Of a stretch of DNA of 64,000 nt, positions 34,231-42,442 are shown piece after piece. Source of the stretch: Prosthecobacter debontii (GTDB lineage Bacteria; Verrucomicrobiota; Verrucomicrobiia; Verrucomicrobiales; Verrucomicrobiaceae); assembly GCF_900167535.1 (NCBI RefSeq), contig NZ_FUYE01000006.1, forward strand, positions 186,001 to 250,000, written 5' to 3'. The translations under genes were made by a program, and so were the position numbers. The notes beneath the pieces are model-generated. The model saw only the letters and a list, made by a program, of their open reading frames with translations, searched no databases and was not told the origin of the DNA. Position 1 is the first letter of the stretch. Every line of letters starts with the position of its first letter.

Positions 34231-37200
34231 ATGCCAGCACGCATCCCTCTCGCCAACAACGGCCAAGTGCCGCTCCGTAAAACAGGTGATTACACCGCAG
34301 ACACTCCCGATCTCAGCGCCGGTGATACAGGCCTGGGTAAGGCGATCCAAGCCGTCGGTGAATTGGCAGAAAAAGTCACTCCCGATCTGGTGTCTGCCTT
34401 CAAGCCGAAGGAGAAGGACTCCCTCAATGCCGATGATGTGAACGGTCTGCTCGAAGGTGAGCGGCTGATTCAGGCCAGCTCAGACCGCATCACTAAGCAG
34501 GTGGAGGAGACGACCGATGCGGATCAAGCCATGTCCGTCTTCAATCAGGAACATGAAGGCTTGCAGAAGCAGATTTCACAGATCACGCCGCGCATGACGA
34601 CTCAGGGGCAGACGGGGCTGCAGCGTGCTTTAGCGGTCTTTTCTCACCTGAAGCCTCAGTGGATCCAAAACCGCGTGCAGGAGCGGAAAAATCAAGTGGC
34701 TGAGCAGGCTGTGGTGGAGCGTGTCCAGCAGGCCACCGCCGCGGGGGACCGCGGCTCTCTGGCTTCGACTCTGAGTGTGGGGGTGAAGGCTGGCGTGCTT
34801 TCCCAAGCCAAAGCGGATCAGTTAAAGCAGGAGTCTGATGCGGCCTTTTATCAGCAGGGGGTGGCCAAGATCCAAGACTCATTGAAAAACACCCGGGATA
34901 CCCAGGGCGCGCTGAGCTACATCCAGCAAGAGCGTGAGTCTGGCGGGCTCAATGACGCAGACTATGCTAAGTTGGAGCGCGATATCCGTTATCGCGGGAA
35001 TCTTTACCGCTGGGAAGACCTAGCTGCCGATGAGCCGATGAGCCTGACAGAGGCTGAAAGGCGGAAGGACAAAGACTTCCTCAAACTCGCCCCGCAGGAC
35101 CGCGATGAGCTGATCAAGACCGCTCACCTCAACTGGGTGCGTAAAGGCCGAGAAGAGGTCAGGGCCGCACGAGAGGCCCTGGATCATTTGGATCTGGATC
35201 AGATCCGCGAGGGTAAAAGTGATGCCGCACTTCAGTTGCAGGATTTGGGCTTACCGTCCCTGCGGCACGCGGATCCGGTGATGATCTCGGCGCTGGATCA
35301 CTACCTTTCTGCAAAGCAGGGCAAAGCCTCGCTGGACCGGCCTGCGTTGTTTCAATGGGCGCGCACTCTCGTGGAGAACTACAATGCCAAAGACGACCCC
35401 GAGGGACAGAGCCTGGAATGGACCCAAGACTTCATCGGACTGAGCTTCGGCAAGCGGGAGGCCCATCAACTCCTGTCGGCTTTGGAGGAGAGAGTCGAGA
35501 ATCCAAACATGGAATTGGGCTTCGCCTTTGAAGCCGTGGATAAGCAGATCTTTGGCGGCAATGACTTGGATCGTTATTGGATGCACGATACCTACAGTGC
35601 CCGTAATACGGGGGCCCCGCGTCTTTCAATCCACTTTGGCCAGCAGATGCCCCAGAGCTTCGCGGCTCGGGCGGCTGAGGTGGAGCGCATTAAAAACACC
35701 CTCCGGCAGTCTCTGACCGACGGGCGCGCGGAAAAAGCCGGAGGTGTGGTGAAACTGGCTCAAGAGCTCCTCAGCGAAAAAAAAAACGAAGATCCAGCTC
35801 TGGCCTACCAAAAGGTAGTTCTGGACTCTGGGGGCGGTGAGCAGATTTTCAGGGCTCCGCCAGGCACGGTCTTCCACCCCGTCACCGGGCAGGCGGTCAG
35901 TAAATACTCCTTCCTTCATCATGAGGCCTGGGAGACCCGCGCCAGTGAGCTGTATGGCATGGAGGCTGACGACGTCCCCTGGCAGGACAATCCGACCCTG
36001 CAGGAGATCGTCGGGATGGCCTATGAGCGGGGCTTTTCTCACGAAAAGACAGCCACGTTCATTCATGGTTGGCGCCGACAAATGCAGGAGAAAGCCGCCT
36101 CCGTGTTGGGGGAAGCGGAGACGGAGCGCTACATGAAAGGTACGCATCGCCTGAATGAACTGACAGGCACGATGCTGAAAGAGGTGCGTAAAGACGCCGT
36201 GCAAGATTGGGCGCTGAGGACCTTCGGTGAAGGCTCTCTGGACTATGAGGCCTTTTGGGCCTCTTATGAGGCGAACGGGGGGAATCCTGAAGCCATGGGT
36301 GGCTTTAAGAAGCAGGCGGAAGAACTGCGTGCTCTGGAAACAAGCAGCCTCTGGCAGGTGCCCAATACACAAAGCTCCTGGCAGCCCCTGCGAGATAAAA
36401 ATGGGGTGGAAGTCGCCACCTTCCAGCCCGTGATGAGGGGGAAGCAGGTGGATGTGCAGGTGAACTACCGCAACGTGGATGAAGAAACCGCCATCACACG
36501 CGTCACCGTGCCGCTCCTGACCGATGCCGTGATGGCGGAAAAAATGCAGACGGCAGAGGCGAAAGTCGCTCAACTGCAAGCCCAGGTGGATCGCTTCGAT
36601 GCCACTCCGCTGGACAGGCATCATCGAGGTGAATCCTCCACCCGCATGAAGGTGCGGAACGACTTGAAGAAAGCACGGGAAGAAGTGGACTTTCTGCGCA
36701 AGCCTGAGGCGCGCAGCATCCTCATGACTCGAAACATCATGGATGCCCTGGTGAAGTCTCCCGCTGGAGAGAGGCTGGGTAAAAGCGGTCTGACGGAAGA
36801 CTTCCTGCGCGGATGGTCCGGCTTTTACATCAACAGCCGAGTCGCCTGGAATGACCTCACGGGTGATGCCACCGAGCGCGATGAGTGGCGCGAGCACATG
36901 CAGAACCTGCGCCAGTATCTGCCGGGAAGCACGGGGGAACAGGCCGGACTGGCCTCTGAATTGATGGAAGGTGCCGGCGGCATGGCCCCACAGTTCCTCG
37001 CCTCTGCGGCGAGCGGTGGGGCGGGTTTCTTCTCCACCGCTGCCCGGCAAGCCTTGATGAAGGGTGGCGGGCTGCTGACCACCACCACCATGACGGGAAT
37101 GGGCGTCAGTGCCTATGGCGGCTCAGTGACGGACCAGCTCTCCCGTGCGGATGTGCTGGAGAAAGAAGGTAAAATTGAGGAAGCCAATGAGATCCGTAGC

Positions 37201-40200
37201 AACTACCGCCTGCGGGCGGGCCTTTACACCGCCGTGGAACTGGGCAGCGAGTTCATCGTGCCTGAAAAGCTGATCCCTGGCGGCAAGGGCGGTTTTTGGA
37301 GAAACCTAACGAACGATACCCTTAAAAGTGGCCTGGAGGGGATGGCCGCCGATGTCGGCTCCCAATGGTTGGACGGAACCTATTACGGAGAAGAGTTCGA
37401 TCCCATGCAGACGCTGAAAGCCGGTGGCATGGAGGCGGTGCTCGGTCTGCCGATGACCGTCCCCGGATCCATCCCGGGGCGTGAATCGAGCCCTAGTATC
37501 GAGGGGACAGAGCACACGGCAGAGGTGCCTGAGCTATCGAGCGGCGACCCTGACTTCTCTCAGGCCGATGGTGCGTCTTCTGACTCAAGTTCGGCTTCCT
37601 CCTTACCAGGTGCTTCAGCTTCCACCGTCGAGTCGGCGGCAGCCCATCCCGCTGCCGATGTTTCCGCTGATCCGCTGCCTGGTGTCTCATCCCCTGGGGC
37701 GGCAACTTCTACTCAAGAAGCGGACCCTAAGGCCACCCCCTCCGTCTCCGCCAATCCAGAGACTGTGGCCGCTGAGCCGAAGCCGCAAGACCACGAGCGC
37801 CTGCAATTCAGCCACGGGCGTCAGTCCCGGCCTAACGATGAGGTTGTCAATGTGCATCGCACCTTGGCGGAGTCTGAAGAAGCCTTCCAGTTCGGGAAAA
37901 ACAAGCCGACCACTCAGGGTGATAGCCGCAATAGCTACTGGCGTGAAGCCCTGGATGATGTGGCAGATGCCTATTCACAAAAAGATCATGCGATCAATAT
38001 TATCAGCGAGCACGAAAGCTTCCCCGGCGGATATGCCTTTAATGTAGAAGCCAAGAACGGCTCTGCTTTTGTCGTTATCAATGAAGAGAGGAAGACCGTG
38101 CATATCAATGCCGCAGGTCTAAATAGCAATGCAGAGAAATCTGGAGGTGGGTCGCAGGTCTATCAGATGGTGCAAACCTTCGCGCATAATAACGGTTTCA
38201 AATTCATTCCGGACGGAACGGTCAGCCCAATCGCAAAAAAACGACGGATCAGCCAGATGATCTCCAGTGCGCTCAGACACAAGAGCACAGACCACCTGAA
38301 TGGACTGATGGATTTAGATGACGGTTCGAAAACGGAGGTGCCAGGATGGCGCAAGGGTGCCCACGATTATAATCTCGGCCTGCTGCTGCGCGCGGAGCAC
38401 GACTACGTCATGGCCGAGGCCCGCCAGCGTGCTGTGGACCTGAGCCATTTGACGCATGATCCGACGACGAATAACATCATCGATGGCCATACAGGGACCC
38501 CCGTTACCCAAAGAACTCTCCAATCTCTCGTGGACCGATTGGAACCCGGAGCTAGTGGAGTTGGCGCGTCAACACTTCTTAGGGCCCTTGTCACAGGATC
38601 CGCGCTACAGGGAGGACGATCCGGGCAGCGCATTCGATCTGTATTGCCTGATGAGGGTCGAGACGCCCGAGGAAACCAAAATGGGCAATCAGATGAGCGG
38701 TTGGTGTCGGTTGCACGGCGTCTCTACTATAGCCGAGCACCGAGCCGCGCTGGAGGCGTATCGACGCGGCGAGTGGGTGACGCCCTATCCGGACGGCCCA
38801 CCACACTGAGCTCCGCCGTTGCCAAAGCGACCCGCTTCCTCAATAAGAAGCTGCCCGGCCTGCTCCATAAAAACACGCACATCTTCAGCAGTGTGCAGGA
38901 ACTGCTGGCCTCGGACTACGCACGGCGGAATCCCTTCACGGATCAGCAGCGTGCAGCCCTCACTACGGCCGAAGGCTTCTTTGATAAGGCTACGGGCAAG
39001 ACGATCATCATTGCCGAAAACATCGCCCTTCGACCTCACGAAAGCGTGCGTTCAGGCATGGCCCGCGTGATCTTGCACGAACGGATTGGCCATGATGGGT
39101 TGAACGTCTTGTTAGGTGAAGGTGGCATTCATCGCCAACGATGGGACGCCCTGCGGAGTCAGATTCCCCACGCGGAACTGGATGCCATCGCCAAGGAAGA
39201 GGGCTATCGGGAGCTCGCGGGGGATGCCGACGCACTCGCTCTGGAATGGTTCGCCCGTAAGGCAGAGACGGACATGAGCCTGCTGGAAAGCCAGCCGCTG
39301 CTCAAGCAGATGTGGGAGACCCTGAAACAAGCTGCCACCGATCTCATGGCCAAGTGGGGCATCGACCGCCTGAAAGGCAAAGACCTGGACACTCAGGTGC
39401 GCGAGATGATGAACCGGGCACGGGGGGCGGCCGTGAAGCCCGTGTCACAGGCGTCTCCAAAAGCGACGGCAGCCAGATATGCTGAACCCTCATCCGAGTC
39501 AGGTGGCATCCAGCCAGCTTTACAGTTCAGCCATGCTGCCCAGGATCCGGCTGAGAATGCCAGCATGATGCGTCAGAAGATTGAGCAAGCTGTCTATCGC
39601 AGTTCGGAAAAGATTCATGGTGGTATTAACTCGGCTTGGAAACTAACCAATGGAGTCACCGTGGTTTTTAAACCCGAAGTGGGTGAGGTGAAAAAACGGC
39701 AGCGTGCAGGCGTGGCACCTGGTACTCAGTGGAAGAGAGAGATAGCCGCCAGCCTTATTGCAGATTACTTGAACAGTAGTATCATCCCTCCGACGGGACT
39801 TGTGACCCACAAAGGGGTGACAGGATCTGCTCAACTCTACAAGCCTGGAATGATCGAAGGCGGGGAAGCTCAGTGGTTGCCCAAACCACTGCGGATATCT
39901 AAACAGGATTGTTATCCTATACGACTTCCTGACGCCCTGGCTGAGGAGTGGCAGTTAATGGATGACTTGCTTCTTCATGCGGACCGGCATGAGAACAATT
40001 ATCTAGTTCATTTGAATGAATCCGGCGAAGTGGACGATGTGGCTCTGATTGACAACGGTATGGCGTTGAGTGCGAACCCAGGAGTGGTTTCCAAACTTTA
40101 CTACGGACCTCGAGAGGGGGAACTGATCGGAGCACCCAACCTAGAGCGTTTACGGAGGTTTGTGGAGAACCAGTCCGAAATCGAAAACAAGCTATCTATT

Positions 40201-40359
40201 CATCTTGAGTCCTCAGCGATCGTGGGGTTGTTTGCCCGAGCGAAAGTCTTGTTATCTCGAGGTAGATATGGAAACTTCAAGCTGGCAGAGATCAATGCGT
40301 TTCTTCCTGCCGAATTGAAGGCTAACAAAGAAATCAAAACCTTGAGTGACGTGCCATGA
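34231..40359 (+). CDS. Giant ejected-type internal virion protein with zincin-like and PI3/4-kinase-like domains
   Basis: 2042 residues. Residues 1-~880 are long helices and coiled coil, as in gp15/gp16-type internal proteins. At about 910-970 is a Gly/Ala-rich hydrophobic stretch (GGMAPQFLASAASGGAGFFS). A Ser/Ala/Pro linker (about 1085-1190) leads into effector-like modules: an unrecognised domain (about 1195-1420), a domain with HERIGHDGL (about 1615; HExxGH, zincin-like as in MuF-type polyvalent phage proteins), and a C-terminal kinase-like domain (about 1790-2000). The last has VVFKPE, REIAASLIADYL, IIPPTGLV, LLLHADRHENNYLV (catalytic DRHxxN) and LIDNGMAL (metal-binding DNG), the pattern of PI3/4-kinase-like enzymes. 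The stop overlaps the next start (ATGA). Known: such proteins are injected into the host; that the kinase acts there is inference. Confidence 0.78.
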   Translation: MPARIPLANNGQVPLRKTGDYTADTPDLSAGDTGLGKAIQAVGELAEKVTPDLVSAFKPKEKDSLNADDVNGLLEGERLIQASSDRITKQVEETTDADQAMSVFNQEHEGLQKQISQITPRMTTQGQTGLQRALAVFSHLKPQWIQNRVQERKNQVAEQAVVERVQQATAAGDRGSLASTLSVGVKAGVLSQAKADQLKQESDAAFYQQGVAKIQDSLKNTRDTQGALSYIQQERESGGLNDADYAKLERDIRYRGNLYRWEDLAADEPMSLTEAERRKDKDFLKLAPQDRDELIKTAHLNWVRKGREEVRAAREALDHLDLDQIREGKSDAALQLQDLGLPSLRHADPVMISALDHYLSAKQGKASLDRPALFQWARTLVENYNAKDDPEGQSLEWTQDFIGLSFGKREAHQLLSALEERVENPNMELGFAFEAVDKQIFGGNDLDRYWMHDTYSARNTGAPRLSIHFGQQMPQSFAARAAEVERIKNTLRQSLTDGRAEKAGGVVKLAQELLSEKKNEDPALAYQKVVLDSGGGEQIFRAPPGTVFHPVTGQAVSKYSFLHHEAWETRASELYGMEADDVPWQDNPTLQEIVGMAYERGFSHEKTATFIHGWRRQMQEKAASVLGEAETERYMKGTHRLNELTGTMLKEVRKDAVQDWALRTFGEGSLDYEAFWASYEANGGNPEAMGGFKKQAEELRALETSSLWQVPNTQSSWQPLRDKNGVEVATFQPVMRGKQVDVQVNYRNVDEETAITRVTVPLLTDAVMAEKMQTAEAKVAQLQAQVDRFDATPLDRHHRGESSTRMKVRNDLKKAREEVDFLRKPEARSILMTRNIMDALVKSPAGERLGKSGLTEDFLRGWSGFYINSRVAWNDLTGDATERDEWREHMQNLRQYLPGSTGEQAGLASELMEGAGGMAPQFLASAASGGAGFFSTAARQALMKGGGLLTTTTMTGMGVSAYGGSVTDQLSRADVLEKEGKIEEANEIRSNYRLRAGLYTAVELGSEFIVPEKLIPGGKGGFWRNLTNDTLKSGLEGMAADVGSQWLDGTYYGEEFDPMQTLKAGGMEAVLGLPMTVPGSIPGRESSPSIEGTEHTAEVPELSSGDPDFSQADGASSDSSSASSLPGASASTVESAAAHPAADVSADPLPGVSSPGAATSTQEADPKATPSVSANPETVAAEPKPQDHERLQFSHGRQSRPNDEVVNVHRTLAESEEAFQFGKNKPTTQGDSRNSYWREALDDVADAYSQKDHAINIISEHESFPGGYAFNVEAKNGSAFVVINEERKTVHINAAGLNSNAEKSGGGSQVYQMVQTFAHNNGFKFIPDGTVSPIAKKRRISQMISSALRHKSTDHLNGLMDLDDGSKTEVPGWRKGAHDYNLGLLLRAEHDYVMAEARQRAVDLSHLTHDPTTNNIIDGHTGTPVTQRTLQSLVDRLEPGASGVGASTLLRALVTGSALQGGRSGQRIRSVLPDEGRDARGNQNGQSDERLVSVARRLYYSRAPSRAGGVSTRRVGDALSGRPTTLSSAVAKATRFLNKKLPGLLHKNTHIFSSVQELLASDYARRNPFTDQQRAALTTAEGFFDKATGKTIIIAENIALRPHESVRSGMARVILHERIGHDGLNVLLGEGGIHRQRWDALRSQIPHAELDAIAKEEGYRELAGDADALALEWFARKAETDMSLLESQPLLKQMWETLKQAATDLMAKWGIDRLKGKDLDTQVREMMNRARGAAVKPVSQASPKATAARYAEPSSESGGIQPALQFSHAAQDPAENASMMRQKIEQAVYRSSEKIHGGINSAWKLTNGVTVVFKPEVGEVKKRQRAGVAPGTQWKREIAASLIADYLNSSIIPPTGLVTHKGVTGSAQLYKPGMIEGGEAQWLPKPLRISKQDCYPIRLPDALAEEWQLMDDLLLHADRHENNYLVHLNESGEVDDVALIDNGMALSANPGVVSKLYYGPREGELIGAPNLERLRRFVENQSEIENKLSIHLESSAIVGLFARAKVLLSRGRYGNFKLAEINAFLPAELKANKEIKTLSDVP

Positions 40360-40592
40360 AAGTCGAAATTTTAAGTTTGCGTGAAGAGGGACAGGTAGTG
40401 ACTGCCGTTTGGACCTTGGATGACAGCGGTCACGCCGTGAGTAACCGGCCTGGAGAAAAGGAGCGTTTTGATGAAACTGGCATTCCCATGGCTGGTGATA
40501 CCTTTCTTTATCCCAAAGATGGCGAGGTTTTTCTACGCGCCTTGCCAGAGCGTTATTCTGGCTCATACTCCCGCGCGCGAATTGTGGAGTGA
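40356..40592 (+). CDS. Small protein coupled to the giant virion protein
   Basis: 78 residues (MKVEILSLREEGQVVTAVWT), starting in the ATGA overlap with the stop of the preceding gene, so translation is probably coupled. It looks like a compact beta domain: a charged middle (NRPGEKERFDETG), then DTFLYPKDGEVFLRALPERY. Tight coupling to a protein ending in a kinase-like domain suggests a chaperone or an immunity partner protecting the producer, but no family was recognised. It is the last gene of the phage run; the next gene is convergent. Confidence 0.6.
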   Translation: MKVEILSLREEGQVVTAVWTLDDSGHAVSNRPGEKERFDETGIPMAGDTFLYPKDGEVFLRALPERYSGSYSRARIVE

Positions 40593-40635
40593 GAGATTCA
40601 TGTGCGGAGGCCACCTTAAACATTTGTAGCCACCC

Positions 40636-41637
40636 TCACTTCTTCTGAAACTCGGCTTGGGCATCCAGGCCTTCGGCGATCCATTTCACTTCATCTTGGC
40701 GCACGCTTTCGCGATAGCGGGCACCGTGATTGAGGGCTTTTTGAAGATCGGCTTTGCTCTTTTCGATGTCGAAACCGCGAGATTGAAGACCGCTAACGTT
40801 ACACTTGATGGTTAGGCGTTTTTGATCGCGTGGATCGGTGGCTTTGAGGGAGGCGTGCAGGTAGCAAAGGCTCGCGAGCCGATTGGCATTCGTTTGACTG
40901 TCGCCCACGATGAGGAGATCACCCAGGGCTTCCTGAAGATGGGGATTGTTAAAATCAGCGAACCACATCATGCCTCTTATTCCATGGATGGCGGCGGTTC
41001 GTTGGTCCGGTGAGAGACTGAGCTTCTGTCGGCTGTAGGCGGGAAGTCCACCCGAGATCTGGCGTGCGACGAAGCGGGCAAAACCGACGGGTTCGATGGT
41101 GGTGGAGCCGGTGATCAACTCTTGTGGGCTATTCGGCTCCTGCTGCTTTTCTAGGATCCACTGCACCAGCCACTTTTGATATTTCTCCCGGCCAAAGTGG
41201 GCGTTGGGGTTGATGGCGAGGGCTTGGTCAATGGTTGTGAGCGCTTTTTGCAGCTCGCCGGTGTAGATGTAAAAGGTGCCGAGGTTGGAATACGTCTCAT
41301 ACAGACCTGGGACGAGCTTGTCCTTCTCCTGCATGGTGGCGATGGCGGCTTTATGTTGGCCTAACTTATGTTGTGATACGGCGAGGTCGTCGTAATGCTC
41401 CGGCATCGCGGTGGCTGAGGCGATGTCTTTCTGCCGCTGGGCGATCCGCCATTCATGAAACTCCCGCGAGTGCGTGGCGAAGCTGCCGGTGATGAGCAGG
41501 TCAATGCCGGGAAAGCGGGCACGTTCAGAGGCCAGGGTATCGCTATCCCAAATGCAGCCATGGACCGGAGACAGGCTTTGGCCGAGCACGCAGACGAACC
41601 AAGCGAGCAGTGTGAAAACCGGGGGGCGGGAGTTCAT
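40636..41637 (-). CDS. Exported TPR protein
   Basis: 333 residues. The signal peptide is SRPPVFTLLAWFVCVLGQSL. Residues about 90-165 contain TPR-type helices (YDDLAVSQHKLGQHKAAIAT; YSNLGTFYIYTGELQKALTT; IDQALAINPNAH). The C-terminal half is helical (ISGGLPAYSRQKLSLSPDQR; LQEALGDLLIVGDSQTNANR) and likely continues the solenoid. Role unknown, presumably protein-protein interaction in the periplasm. It is convergent with the phage run and divergent from the RDD gene, leaving a 101-base shared promoter region. Confidence 0.7.
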   Translation of the reverse strand: MNSRPPVFTLLAWFVCVLGQSLSPVHGCIWDSDTLASERARFPGIDLLITGSFATHSREFHEWRIAQRQKDIASATAMPEHYDDLAVSQHKLGQHKAAIATMQEKDKLVPGLYETYSNLGTFYIYTGELQKALTTIDQALAINPNAHFGREKYQKWLVQWILEKQQEPNSPQELITGSTTIEPVGFARFVARQISGGLPAYSRQKLSLSPDQRTAAIHGIRGMMWFADFNNPHLQEALGDLLIVGDSQTNANRLASLCYLHASLKATDPRDQKRLTIKCNVSGLQSRGFDIEKSKADLQKALNHGARYRESVRQDEVKWIAEGLDAQAEFQKK

Positions 41638-41738
41638 GGGCGCAGTTTCGCATGGGAGGGATGCCTGAGGGAAGAGGAAAAATTCGGAGTGACATTCGGC
41701 CTGACTCCTGCTGAGATGCGGGCTTTACTTATCTGCTT

Positions 41739-42302
41739 ATGGAAAATTTGCCCAGCCCGAATCTGATTCAAGAAGCGGTGAATCCTTATGCCCCGCCCGT
41801 GGCGGAGGTGGTGAATCTGGAGACGGTGGGAAATCTGGCCGATGCCTATGAGACGGCCTCCAAGCTGAAGCGCTTCATCAATTGGATGATTGATCGCGTG
41901 GCTGTGTATGGCGTTTTAGTGGTTGTGATCGCCGCCTTGGGCATGGCGGAGGAGGTCGGCTATATCTCCGGTTTTATGGATTGGGTTGAGGAAATGAATC
42001 ATCTGGAAGACGTCGCCATTACCGCTGTCTGCACCATCCTTTACTACACCGTCACGGAGACGCTGTTCAGCCGCAGCTTCGGGAAGCTGATCACGGGTAC
42101 GAAGGTGATCACGACTGCGGGCGGTAAGCCGACTTTCCTGAGTGTGCTAGGCCGCAGCTTTGCGCGCATCGTGCCCTTTGAGCCCTTCTCCATGTTCGGA
42201 GACTCCGCCTGGCATGACGGCTGGTCCGGCACTCAGGTGATCGATCTGCGCAAGAAGATCGTCGGCCCACGGTCCCAGCTCATGCGCGGGTATTATCGGT
42301 GA
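41739..42302 (+). CDS. RDD-family membrane protein
   Basis: 187 residues. The N-terminus MENLPSPNLIQEAVNPYAPP has the NPYAPP word common in such verrucomicrobial proteins. The RDD-type core follows: KLKRFINWMIDRVAVYGVLV (Arg and Asp in TM1), a second membrane segment (AITAVCTILYYTVTETLF), then SFGKLITGTKVITTAGGKPT and LGRSFARIVPFEPFSM, the usual post-TM2 signature. Inner membrane; RDD proteins are of varied or unknown transport-related role. A second RDD gene lies at 53599-54313. Confidence 0.78.
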   Translation: MENLPSPNLIQEAVNPYAPPVAEVVNLETVGNLADAYETASKLKRFINWMIDRVAVYGVLVVVIAALGMAEEVGYISGFMDWVEEMNHLEDVAITAVCTILYYTVTETLFSRSFGKLITGTKVITTAGGKPTFLSVLGRSFARIVPFEPFSMFGDSAWHDGWSGTQVIDLRKKIVGPRSQLMRGYYR

Positions 42303-42400
42303 TTGCTGTTCTTATGAGTGTTTTGATAATATTAGTGAATATTATTGGTCAATATTTAAGAATAGGTGGATTAATGAGGTGTGTATGATTCAATTGGTGT

Positions 42401-42421
42401 AAAAAGGTCTAGTGCCTTTTT
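42401..42421. terminator. Possible bidirectional hairpin terminator
   Basis: AAAAAGG (42401-42407) and CCTTTTT (42415-42421) around a 7-nt loop. It could terminate the RDD gene, or lie in the 5' leader of the giant hydrolase gene. The surrounding 140 bases are clearly AT-rich, fitting a promoter region. Confidence 0.35.
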
Positions 42422-42442
42422 GAACCCTTAAAATAAAGATTC

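Noticed and set aside
35626-37050. 474-residue minus-strand open frame inside the giant virion gene
   Set aside because: His/Gly/Pro-rich sequence without motifs, antisense to helical coding sequence that is clearly protein-like.
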